From positions 1 to 5,243 of the forward strand of contig JAPLCY010000332.1 of NCBI GenBank assembly GCA_026391995.1: DNA of 5,243 nt, in the 5' to 3' direction. Below the pieces are notes generated by a model. The model saw only the letters and a program-made list of their open reading frames with translations, was not told the DNA's origin and did no database searches. Source of the stretch: Candidatus Auribacterota bacterium. Lineage in GTDB: Bacteria > Auribacterota > Tritonobacteria > UBA1439. Of the stretch, positions 1-5,243 are shown piece after piece (positions within the stretch are counted from its first letter, which is position 1; the number at the start of each line of letters is the position of its first letter). The position numbers and the translations under genes were made by a program.

Positions 1-734
1 GGTATCGAAATGATTTCGCCGCACGGAGTCCCTATCTCGAAGACGGACCTGTACAGCGTGATCAGGGCCGCCATCGGATTGAGCATGTAGAGCCGGAACA
101 CGGTGTCGCTGTACGACTTCACCAGCGAGATCGGGTAAAAGACGGGAGAGAAGTAGAACCAGACCAGCAGCCCGATCTCCACAAGGTAGCGCACATCGCG
201 AAAATAAACCTGCCCGCAGGCGGTGAGGAGCCCCACGCCCGCGGCGAGGATCACGGTCAACAGCATGAGGAGGGGCAGGGAGAAAAATGCGACGGTGATC
301 ATCCCCGCCTCCCCCCAGCAGAGCCGCTTCACCACCACGATGCACACCACCAGCCCCATGGAGATAAGAAAATTGAAAAAGTTCGCAAGGACGATCGAGA
401 ACGGCACGATCTCCTTCGGGAAATAGACCTTGCGTATGATATCGCGGTTTTCCGTGATCGAGGTGGTCGCCATCGACACGCTCATCTGGATGAACGTCCA
501 GGGGAAGAGGGCCGAGATAAGGTAGAGCGGGCCGATCCCCTCGCCGCGTATCCCGCGCAGCCAGATCCCGAAGATAAACCAGAAGACCAGCATCATCGTG
601 AGGGGAACGAAGAGCGACCAGAGAAAGCCGAGCAGGGCATGCTTGTACTGCACCTTGAAGTGCTTGACCGCGAGGTTCAGGATCAGCTCGCCATGCTCTC
701 CCATGACCCGCCGCAAACGCCTGAACAGTTTCAT
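1..734 (-). CDS. ABC-2 type export permease, Wzm/TagG-like (partial, C-terminus off the left edge)
   Basis: Inner-membrane half of an ABC exporter, of the family that moves undecaprenyl-linked O-antigen, teichoic acid or other polysaccharide across the cytoplasmic membrane. Translation from the ATG at 734 gives 244 residues. An amphipathic entry helix carries KHFKVQYKHALLGFLWSL (24-41). Hydrophobic segments lie near 36-58, 69-90, 111-136, 146-172 and 184-202. The family signatures FPKEIVPFS (105-113), YFRDVRYL (177-184), FSPVFYP (195-201) and NPMAALI (219-225) are all present. Homologues usually run to about 260-280 residues, so roughly 25-35 residues including the last membrane helix are missing at the window edge. 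The ATG overlaps the upstream gene's TGA as ATGA, and AGGGGG (743-748) sits 8 nt before it, so translation is probably coupled. The partner ATPase (Wzt/TagH-like) is expected immediately downstream, outside the window. The substrate cannot be told from this subunit. Confidence 0.93.
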   Translation of the reverse strand, partial: MKLFRRLRRVMGEHGELILNLAVKHFKVQYKHALLGFLWSLFVPLTMMLVFWFIFGIWLRGIRGEGIGPLYLISALFPWTFIQMSVSMATTSITENRDIIRKVYFPKEIVPFSIVLANFFNFLISMGLVVCIVVVKRLCWGEAGMITVAFFSLPLLMLLTVILAAGVGLLTACGQVYFRDVRYLVEIGLLVWFYFSPVFYPISLVKSYSDTVFRLYMLNPMAALITLYRSVFEIGTPCGEIISI

Positions 735-2491
735 CGTGTGTACCCCCTGCCCGTCATCGCGGAGAAAAGCCTCCGCGCCGGGCCCGGCGACGGCATGAGC
801 AGCCCCGGTATGTCATCGATGCCCGCCACTCGCCGCTCTCTGATCTCGACGCTCGCCGGCTCCCGGGCCGATTGTATCAACCCGAGCTGCGCCAGGATAT
901 ACGACAGGAACGCCGCGAAGCGAACGCTCTCTGTCGCATCCAGGGCAAATCGCCGGCTCAGCGACATGGCGATCCGCCCCACTGAACGGCGCCCGCGGCA
1001 ACGCCGGTAAAACGCGATCGCGTAGCGCCTGAACCTCTCCAGCTCGTCCCCTTGTTCCCGCCTTGTCCTGGAACGGTTGAAATCGGACCAGAACGCCGTC
1101 TGGAGCAGATAGTTGAGAAGGCGCAGGTGCATCCCATCGAGCCGCCTGTTGATGCGGAGCGGCACATCCTCGAGCACGCTCGCCGGGACAAAGTTAATCT
1201 GATGGTGATAGCGGTCCGCCCATCCCGACGCCAGGACCATTCCCTTACGCGGGGCCTCCCGGGACAGCCCGGTGGCGATGTGCGGCGTGCAGAACTGGCC
1301 TATATACACCGGCAACGGCGTTGGCTGAAAATACCGCGCGACGGGGAGCCCCTCCAGCATTCTATCAATAAACCGCGCCTGTTTCCAGTAGCCGTAAATC
1401 GTCTCACCGGGATTGAACGCCATGTAGGTGAACATCGGATACATGCCGTGCCGCTTGTGGAGCTCGGCGACGCCCAGGATGGCCTCCAGATCCTCGTTCT
1501 TCCCGATCTCCCGGAACGTCTCCGGGTTCGCGCTCTCGATACCGATTTCTAGACCGATACAGCCGGAGCGCTTCAGGAGCGGCATCAGATCGGCGTTTCG
1601 CGTCACGTGCGAGGCTCGGGTCAGTCCCGTCCATCGGATCGCCATCCCGCTCCGCGCGATCCCCTCGCAAAGGCCCTCGATGTAGCCGCGATCGAGCATC
1701 AGATTGTCATCCCAGAAGTGGAACTGCGGGATCCCGTAGCGGCGAATGATCTCCCCCATCTCGTCGAGGACGTTCCCCGGGGTGCGCCAGCGCAGTTTGC
1801 GCCCCCACATGAAAGGCGAGCCACAATACACGCATTCATACGGGCAGCCGCGGGAGCCGATCACCGGGACGCGCTTCCCTCCGACGATGTGGAGCGGCGT
1901 GTCATAGCGCTCCATCGGCAGGAGCCCCCACTCGGGGAACGGAAGGGTATCGAGATCCTTGATAAACGGCCGTTCGGGATTTACCACGATGCCCCGCTCC
2001 CCCCTCCACGCGCACCCGGTCACTCCCCCGGCCCCGCGCCCCTCGCGAAGCTCCTGAATCAACTCCCCCAGCGTCGCCTCGCCCTCATGGAGCACGCAGT
2101 AGTGCGCATAGCGGAGCGCCTCCTCGGGAAGGGCGGTGGGATGCACGCCCCCATGGACTATGATGATATCCGGCCAGGAGGTGAGCGCGGCTGCCGAGAG
2201 GGCGTATGCCCACGGGGCCTGGAGCGTCCAGTAGGAGACACCGAGCACCGTGAGGCCACCTGGGCGGCGGGCGACTGCGATCCTCGCCAGCGTCTGATCG
2301 AGCGAGAGGTCCTCGGCATGCGCGTCAACCACGCGGACAGAGACGTCGGGCAGGGAACGCCTCAGGTACGCCGCGCAATACGCGATCCCCAGCGGCAGCA
2401 CCCTCTTGTGCCGCTCATTGGCTGGAAAAGGGGGATGCACGAGAATGACGTTTGTCAGCATCGCGGACCTTGGAAAGGGCAGGTGAGGCAA
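731..2491 (-). CDS. B12-binding-type radical SAM protein (BchE-like architecture), substrate unknown
   Basis: Predicted 586-residue cytosolic enzyme with an N-terminal cobalamin-binding-like domain (about 11-150) and a radical SAM core (about 205-400). Seen in the first domain: NVILVHPP (14-21), LPLGIAYCAAYLR (32-44), and the loop HGGVHPTALPEE (113-124) followed by HEGE (135-138). The core has SRGCPYECVYC with C216, C220 and C223 as the CxxxCxxC ligands of the 4Fe-4S cluster that cleaves SAM, then FWDDN (259-263) and GIES (317-320). Family members carry out B12-dependent methylations, ring closures or other radical chemistry on lipids, tetrapyrroles, antibiotics and peptides; which applies here is not visible. 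Residues from about 400 form an Arg-rich tail I cannot assign. The chosen TTG start has a strong AGGGGAG 7 nt before it (2499-2505). ATG at 2461 (residue 11), with only AAGG, is the alternative and fits the family N-terminus well. It lies 12 nt after the HD-GYP gene and overlaps the permease by 4 nt. Confidence 0.9.
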   Translation of the reverse strand: MPHLPFPRSAMLTNVILVHPPFPANERHKRVLPLGIAYCAAYLRRSLPDVSVRVVDAHAEDLSLDQTLARIAVARRPGGLTVLGVSYWTLQAPWAYALSAAALTSWPDIIIVHGGVHPTALPEEALRYAHYCVLHEGEATLGELIQELREGRGAGGVTGCAWRGERGIVVNPERPFIKDLDTLPFPEWGLLPMERYDTPLHIVGGKRVPVIGSRGCPYECVYCGSPFMWGRKLRWRTPGNVLDEMGEIIRRYGIPQFHFWDDNLMLDRGYIEGLCEGIARSGMAIRWTGLTRASHVTRNADLMPLLKRSGCIGLEIGIESANPETFREIGKNEDLEAILGVAELHKRHGMYPMFTYMAFNPGETIYGYWKQARFIDRMLEGLPVARYFQPTPLPVYIGQFCTPHIATGLSREAPRKGMVLASGWADRYHHQINFVPASVLEDVPLRINRRLDGMHLRLLNYLLQTAFWSDFNRSRTRREQGDELERFRRYAIAFYRRCRGRRSVGRIAMSLSRRFALDATESVRFAAFLSYILAQLGLIQSAREPASVEIRERRVAGIDDIPGLLMPSPGPARRLFSAMTGRGYTR

Positions 2492-2503
2492 TCGCTTACT
2501 CCC

Positions 2504-3574
2504 CTACTGCATGAGGGTGAAACGGCGGATATTGTGCCACTCCTCCGGCAAGATGCCCAGGAAACACTTCACCACGTTGGGGTCAAACTGGGTTCCGGAG
2601 CAGCGCTTGATTTCGTTGAACGCCTTTTCAAACGAGATGGCCTTCCTGTAGGGGCGGTCGGTGGTCATGGTGTCGAATGCGTCTATTACAAGGAAGATCC
2701 TGGACCACAGCGGCACCCCCTCCCCCTTGAGCCCCTTGGGATACCCCTTCCCGTCGTAGTGCTCGTGGTGGTTGAGGACGATCCCGAGCGCGGGGATGAG
2801 GAAGTCGATATTCTTCAATATATTGTATCCGATCTCGGGGTGGCGGCGCATGAGCTTCCACTCCTCCTCGTTGAGACTTCCGGGCTTGAGGAGAATCTTG
2901 TCCGGAATACCGATCTTCCCTATGTCATGGAGGAGCGCCCCTTTGGATATGTGATGGAGATCCTTGCTCCGGATGCCCATTTCCTTGCTCAATCGCAAGG
3001 CGTACATGCTCACGCGCTGCGAGTGGTTGCCCGTTTCGTGCTCCCGGGCGTCGAGCGAGGCGACCAGGGCCTGGAGGGTCATGTCATAGGAGTTCTTGAG
3101 CTGCTGGAGGGCCTTCATCAGGTCATTGGTCCGCTCCTCCACCAATATTTCGAGCTTGTGCTGGTACTCCTTGTTCTGGATGACGAGGCGGCGCTTCTCG
3201 AGAACCCGCCCGACAGAAAGAGCGAGCTCTTTCAGGTGGATGGGCTTGACAATGTAGTCGTCGGCCCCCTGGGTGAGGCAGTTCACGGCGCTCTGGGTTT
3301 CGCCGATCGCGGTAAGCATGATCACCGCGGTGTCCGGGTACTGGACCTTCACCTGCTGGAGAAGCCAGAGGCCGCCCTGCCCCGGCATATTGATATCACT
3401 AATGATTACCGCGGGGAGGCGGGTTTTGATGAGCGTGAGGGCTTCCCGGGAGTTGGCCGCGGCGGTGCAGGGGAAGCCGTGCATCCGCAGTCCACGGCAG
3501 ACAATGTCCCGGATACTCGGCTCATCGTCGACCACCATGATCTCTCTGTCGTCAGCGGTGAATAATCCGTTCAT
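2504..3574 (-). CDS. Response regulator with HD-GYP domain, probable c-di-GMP phosphodiesterase (RpfG-like)
   Basis: Cytosolic two-component output protein of 356 residues from the ATG at 3574. A receiver domain (about 11-125) shows the acidic pair D16/D17 in VVDDE, phospho-acceptor D60 in SDINMPG, T88 and K110 in VKP. A helical, probably coiled-coil linker (about 127-170) leads to the HD-GYP domain (about 170-345). There ETGNHSQRV, the metal-binding pair in LLHDIGK (H216, D217), HPEIGYNIL and HHEHYDGKGYP (269-279) are all intact, so activity is expected. HD-GYP enzymes hydrolyse cyclic di-GMP to pGpG or GMP, and phosphorylation of D60 should modulate this. The cognate kinase is not in the window. 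The reading frame stays open upstream to a GTG at 3670 and an ATG at 3610. I chose 3574 because GAGGT (3584-3588) lies 9 nt before it and because a good -10 box overlaps the 3610 codon. It is the first gene of a likely operon with the radical SAM and permease genes. Confidence 0.95.
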   Translation of the reverse strand: MNGLFTADDREIMVVDDEPSIRDIVCRGLRMHGFPCTAAANSREALTLIKTRLPAVIISDINMPGQGGLWLLQQVKVQYPDTAVIMLTAIGETQSAVNCLTQGADDYIVKPIHLKELALSVGRVLEKRRLVIQNKEYQHKLEILVEERTNDLMKALQQLKNSYDMTLQALVASLDAREHETGNHSQRVSMYALRLSKEMGIRSKDLHHISKGALLHDIGKIGIPDKILLKPGSLNEEEWKLMRRHPEIGYNILKNIDFLIPALGIVLNHHEHYDGKGYPKGLKGEGVPLWSRIFLVIDAFDTMTTDRPYRKAISFEKAFNEIKRCSGTQFDPNVVKCFLGILPEEWHNIRRFTLMQ

Positions 3575-3583
3575 CGCAAAGGG

Positions 3584-3588
3584 ACCTC
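3584..3588 (-). promoter_or_regulatory. Ribosome binding site that favours the 3574 start of the HD-GYP gene
   Basis: The minus strand reads GAGGT here, with 9 nt to the ATG at 3574. A rival GAGG lies 5 nt before the ATG at 3610, but that start would fall inside the predicted -10 box and so upstream of the predicted transcript start. Confidence 0.55.
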
Positions 3589-3601
3589 GAGGTACGCTAT
3601 C

Positions 3602-3630
3602 ATTATACATGAGTGCCTCACGGGGCGCAA
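3602..3630 (-). promoter_or_regulatory. Predicted sigma-70-type promoter for the HD-GYP/radical SAM/permease operon
   Basis: On the minus strand a perfect consensus -10 hexamer TATAAT occupies 3602-3607. Seventeen nucleotides upstream is TTGCGC (3625-3630), which keeps only the TTG half of the -35 consensus. Transcription would begin near 3595, giving a leader of about 21 nt that contains the GAGGT ribosome site and ends at the ATG at 3574. The weak -35 and the direct repeats directly upstream suggest that an activator could assist. Position and spacing are seen; use as a promoter is inferred. Confidence 0.6.
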
Positions 3631-3682
3631 CTGCGACCGGAACACTGCGGCCGGAACACACCTCGAACACACCTCTGAACGC
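3631..3682. repeat. Ladder of GAACAC direct repeats next to the -35 box
   Basis: On the plus strand the 14-mer CTGCGACCGGAACA (3631-3644) is followed at once by CTGCGGCCGGAACA (3645-3658), one mismatch apart. Next come CACCTCGAACA (3659-3669) and CACCTCTGAAC (3670-3680). The shared core GAACAC starts at 3640, 3654 and 3665, with a GAACGC variant at 3677, giving steps of 14, 11 and 12 nt. The block touches the -35 hexamer at 3625-3630, so it could hold binding sites for a transcription factor. It may instead be ordinary intergenic repeat decay. Confidence 0.6.
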
Positions 3683-3696
3683 ACACTAAAGTGTGC
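3681..3696. repeat. Small inverted repeat (hairpin), not a convincing terminator
   Basis: GCACACT and AGTGTGC form a 7-bp perfect stem around AA, or a 6-bp stem with a TAAA loop. There is no T-run on either side, so I do not call it a terminator. A related GTGTGCG occurs nearby at 3704-3710. Confidence 0.5.
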
Positions 3697-3743
3697 TCTA
3701 CGAGTGTGCGCCACAGTACGCTACGACATTGGATACGCTTTAT

Positions 3744-3770
3744 CTCAGTGTCCTCTGTGTTCTCAGTGGT
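3744..3770. repeat. Three 9-nt units of the CTCAGTGTC type
   Basis: The plus strand reads CTCAGTGTC, CTCTGTGTT and CTCAGTGGT in succession; the minus strand reads ACCACTGAG, AACACAGAG and GACACTGAG. In one minus frame this spells TENTEDTE, a peptide that I recall from over-predicted small ORFs in many environmental bacterial genomes. Here no supported gene uses it. I read it as a fragment of a dispersed intergenic repeat; the wide occurrence is from memory and unverified. Confidence 0.7.
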
Positions 3771-3791
3771 TAAATTATTTTCTCTCTTCCG

Positions 3792-3818
3792 TAATCCGCC
3801 CAATCCGTCCAATCCCTG
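3792..3818. repeat. Second 9-nt-period array (AATCC units)
   Basis: TAATCCGCC, CAATCCGTC and CAATCCCTG follow one another, with AATCC beginning at 3793, 3802 and 3811. The 9-nt period equals that of the array at 3744-3770, but the unit sequence differs. It runs directly into the palindrome at 3815-3830. No function is evident. Confidence 0.65.
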
Positions 3819-3830
3819 CCTGCAGGCAGG
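3815..3830. repeat. 16-bp perfect palindrome CCTGCCTGCAGGCAGG
   Basis: The sequence is its own reverse complement over 16 nt and contains a central TGCA. It lies about 27 nt past the uvrC stop codon, where a transcript end would be useful, but no T-run follows on the minus strand, so a classical intrinsic terminator is not supported. Similar GC-rich palindromes act as dispersed REP-like elements in some genomes; copy number cannot be judged from one window. Confidence 0.75.
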
Positions 3831-3856
3831 CGCGGTTACTGCTTTGTTCTGTATTT

Positions 3857-5243
3857 TTAACCGTGGATAACACCGGATGAGCCGAGCATGCGTTTTCCCC
3901 TGACCCCGCGATGATACCGGAGGGCGAATCGATGGGCCTCGTCGCGGACACGCTGGAGAAACAGGGTGACCGGTTCCCCATCCCGCAGGCGGATGGGGTT
4001 TTTCCGTCCTTCTATGAATACACGCTCGGGCGTGCGCTGCCCCCGGTCCACCCGGCCCTTTGCCAGTGCCACCACAGCCGTCCCCGCGACCCCAGTCTCC
4101 TTGAGGGCGCGCAGCGCCGCACCGAGCTGCCCGCGACCGCCGTCTATACTCATGAGATCGGGCATGCCCCACGAGGCGAGGCCGCGCCTCGCACGGCGTG
4201 AGACCACCTCATGAATCATCCGACAGTCGTCGACGCCGATCACAGTCTTGATGGAGAATTTCCTGAAGCCGCTCTTGTCCGGCAGGCCGTCCCTGAATGA
4301 CACTAAAGCCCCGACCGCCGACGAGGGGCCCAGGTTGGATATATCCACGCACTCCACCCATCCCGGGACCCTGCCGCAACGGAGGGTGTCGCGAAGCCGC
4401 TCTCCAAGCAGCGCTGCCGACACGCCCCGGTCGCAGGCCGCGGCATACGCGGCCTCGGCGTTGGACGCGGCCATCCGGACCAGCGCGGCGAGTTTCCCGC
4501 GTTTCGGCGCGCGGAACCTGACCGCCCCCGCGCGCGCCTGCGCGAACCGCGCCTCCAGCACGCGGACATCCTCCGGCAACACGGGCAGGATGATCTCCGG
4601 CGGTATGAGCACCCCGCTGAGATAATGCCCGGCCAGCGCATCCCTCACAATCCTCCGCTCGTCATCGGCTGCGTCATGAATAGGAAAACTCCTCCGCCCG
4701 ATGAGCCTGCCCCCACGGACACAGAGTATCGCCGCCTCCCCGCGCGCACCTTCACGATAGATGCCCACCACATCACGGTCGGCGCCGTCCGCGGTGATGA
4801 TCTTCTGCTGCTCCACCGTTGCGCGGATTGAGGCAATCGTGTCCCTGATCGAGCCCGCCCGTTCGAACTCAAGCCGGGCGGCGCACTGCTCCATCTCGCG
4901 CGCGAGCTGTTTCAGGAGATCGCCTGTTTTCCCCTTCAGAAAAAGCATGACGCGCCCGACCTGCATGGCGTACCGCTCCCTTGACACAAGCCCGCGGCAT
5001 GGGCCGGCGCAGCGCCTGATCTGGTGGGCGACGCACGGGCGTTTTCGCCGGGCGTACTCCGCCGCGCTGCACCCCCGCACGGAGAACGCGCGCTGGAGGA
5101 AGCGGAGCGTCCTGCGCGCCGCGTCTGCCGAGTGGTAGGGACCGAAGTAGCGGCCCCCATCCGTCTCCACCCGGCGAACCACGGTCGCGGAGGGAAAATC
5201 GTCGGCGAGCGAGACACGTATGTGGGCAGGGGCGGTGTCGTCC
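3857..5243 (-). CDS. uvrC: UvrABC nucleotide-excision repair nuclease subunit C (partial, and C-terminally short)
   Basis: UvrC makes the dual incisions around DNA lesions in the UvrABC complex. Visible are 461 residues; the start and the GIY-YIG domain (roughly 100 residues) lie off the right edge. Counting from codon 5242-5240, DDFPSATVVRRVETDGGRYFGPY (parts of 14-36) is the typical link to the next domain. C58, C70, C78 and C82 keep the 12-8-4 spacing of the E. coli 4Fe-4S ligands. A UVR-like UvrB-contact region spans about 104-150. The RNase H-type nuclease core runs from about 291 to 445 with catalytic candidates D300 (CVDIS), D338 or D339 (GVDDC), D367 (SIDGG) and H437 (RDEAHRFA). The protein then stops after KRMLGSSGVIHG, where homologues enter a (HhH)2 DNA-binding domain of about 55-60 residues. 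This is either a true truncation or a contig join at a repeat. Identity as uvrC is secure. Confidence 0.96.
   Translation of the reverse strand, partial: DDTAPAHIRVSLADDFPSATVVRRVETDGGRYFGPYHSADAARRTLRFLQRAFSVRGCSAAEYARRKRPCVAHQIRRCAGPCRGLVSRERYAMQVGRVMLFLKGKTGDLLKQLAREMEQCAARLEFERAGSIRDTIASIRATVEQQKIITADGADRDVVGIYREGARGEAAILCVRGGRLIGRRSFPIHDAADDERRIVRDALAGHYLSGVLIPPEIILPVLPEDVRVLEARFAQARAGAVRFRAPKRGKLAALVRMAASNAEAAYAAACDRGVSAALLGERLRDTLRCGRVPGWVECVDISNLGPSSAVGALVSFRDGLPDKSGFRKFSIKTVIGVDDCRMIHEVVSRRARRGLASWGMPDLMSIDGGRGQLGAALRALKETGVAGTAVVALAKGRVDRGQRTPERVFIEGRKNPIRLRDGEPVTLFLQRVRDEAHRFALRYHRGVRGKRMLGSSGVIHG

Larger units (their letters stand above)
3608..3856. other. Gene-free repeat island between uvrC and the HD-GYP operon
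   Basis: About 250 nt separate the uvrC stop from the next promoter. The stretch holds the two 9-nt-period arrays, the 16-bp palindrome, the small hairpin, the GAACAC ladder and AT-rich patches at 3770-3790 and 3840-3860. I found no supported gene, no helix-hairpin-helix coding remnant of uvrC in any minus frame, no transposase and no convincing terminator. Its composition, with short A/T-rich tracts, differs from the flanking GC-rich genes, which fits repeat accretion. Confidence 0.6.

Noticed and set aside
1052..1552. A 166-codon plus-strand frame
   Set aside because: It lies wholly antisense to the C-terminal half of the radical SAM gene and shows no family features or ribosome site that I could support.
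2306..2326. DAHAED in the radical SAM protein (residues 56-61), resembling the DxHxxG cobalamin ligand motif
   Set aside because: The last glycine is missing, and the stretch sits after the second predicted strand of the fold, whereas the true motif follows the first strand. BchE-type domains generally lack the His ligand, so this is probably chance.
1607..3565. A 652-codon open frame on the plus strand, antisense to the radical SAM and HD-GYP genes
   Set aside because: It spans parts of two well-identified minus-strand genes and the gap between them, carries no recognisable domain, and is rich in residues expected from reading GC-rich codons backwards. High-G+C genes often leave such long antisense frames.
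3575..3670. Longer N-terminus for the HD-GYP protein starting at GTG 3670 or ATG 3610
   Set aside because: The added residues are translated from the direct-repeat ladder and the promoter boxes, the receiver domain begins normally after 3574, and the predicted transcript would start downstream of both codons.
3815..3830. Palindrome as the uvrC transcription terminator
   Set aside because: The stem is strong but uninterrupted with no real loop, and no T-run follows on the minus strand.
3618..4172. A 184-codon minus-strand frame overlapping the end of uvrC and containing TTENTEDTE
   Set aside because: Its first part is uvrC read in another frame and its last part is translated repeat sequence. 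It has no family features; the TENTEDTE stretch comes from the 9-nt array.

Overview
The window reads as a stretch of a high-G+C (estimated near 60%), Gram-negative-type bacterial chromosome. Every gene I can support lies on the minus strand, so transcription runs from high to low coordinates. Four protein genes are visible: the 3' two-thirds or so of uvrC (right edge, start outside the window), a response regulator with an HD-GYP output domain, a cobalamin-binding-type radical SAM protein, and the 5' part of an ABC-2 family polysaccharide/lipid export permease (left edge, end outside the window). No tRNA, rRNA, CRISPR array, transposase or phage gene was seen.

Layout in the order of transcription. 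(1) 5243-3857: uvrC, with conserved Fe-S cysteine spacing, UVR region and RNase H-type nuclease core. It stops early, just where the C-terminal helix-hairpin-helix domain should begin. (2) 3856-3608: a gene-free island of short repeats: a 16-bp perfect palindrome, two different arrays with 9-nt period, a small hairpin and a ladder of GAACAC-like direct repeats. It ends in a plausible sigma-70-type promoter. (3) 3574-2504: the response regulator/HD-GYP gene. (4) 2491-731: the radical SAM gene, 12 nt downstream. (5) 734-1: the permease, whose ATG overlaps the radical SAM stop codon as ATGA.

Genes 3-5 look like one transcript from the promoter at 3602-3630. The likely theme is a cell-surface or exported product: a c-di-GMP phosphodiesterase that answers a phosphorelay, a B12/radical SAM enzyme that may modify a lipid, sugar or small molecule, and the membrane half of an ABC exporter of the O-antigen/teichoic-acid type. 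Its ATPase would be expected just beyond the left edge. This functional link is inference from gene order.

The organism cannot be named. The intergenic repeats recall those I associate from memory with uncultivated environmental lineages (PVC/Omnitrophota-like or deltaproteobacterial genomes), but this is weak. I did not find a clearly undescribed system. The points most worth checking are the clipped uvrC next to the repeat island, the direct-repeat ladder abutting the promoter, and the radical SAM-exporter coupling.
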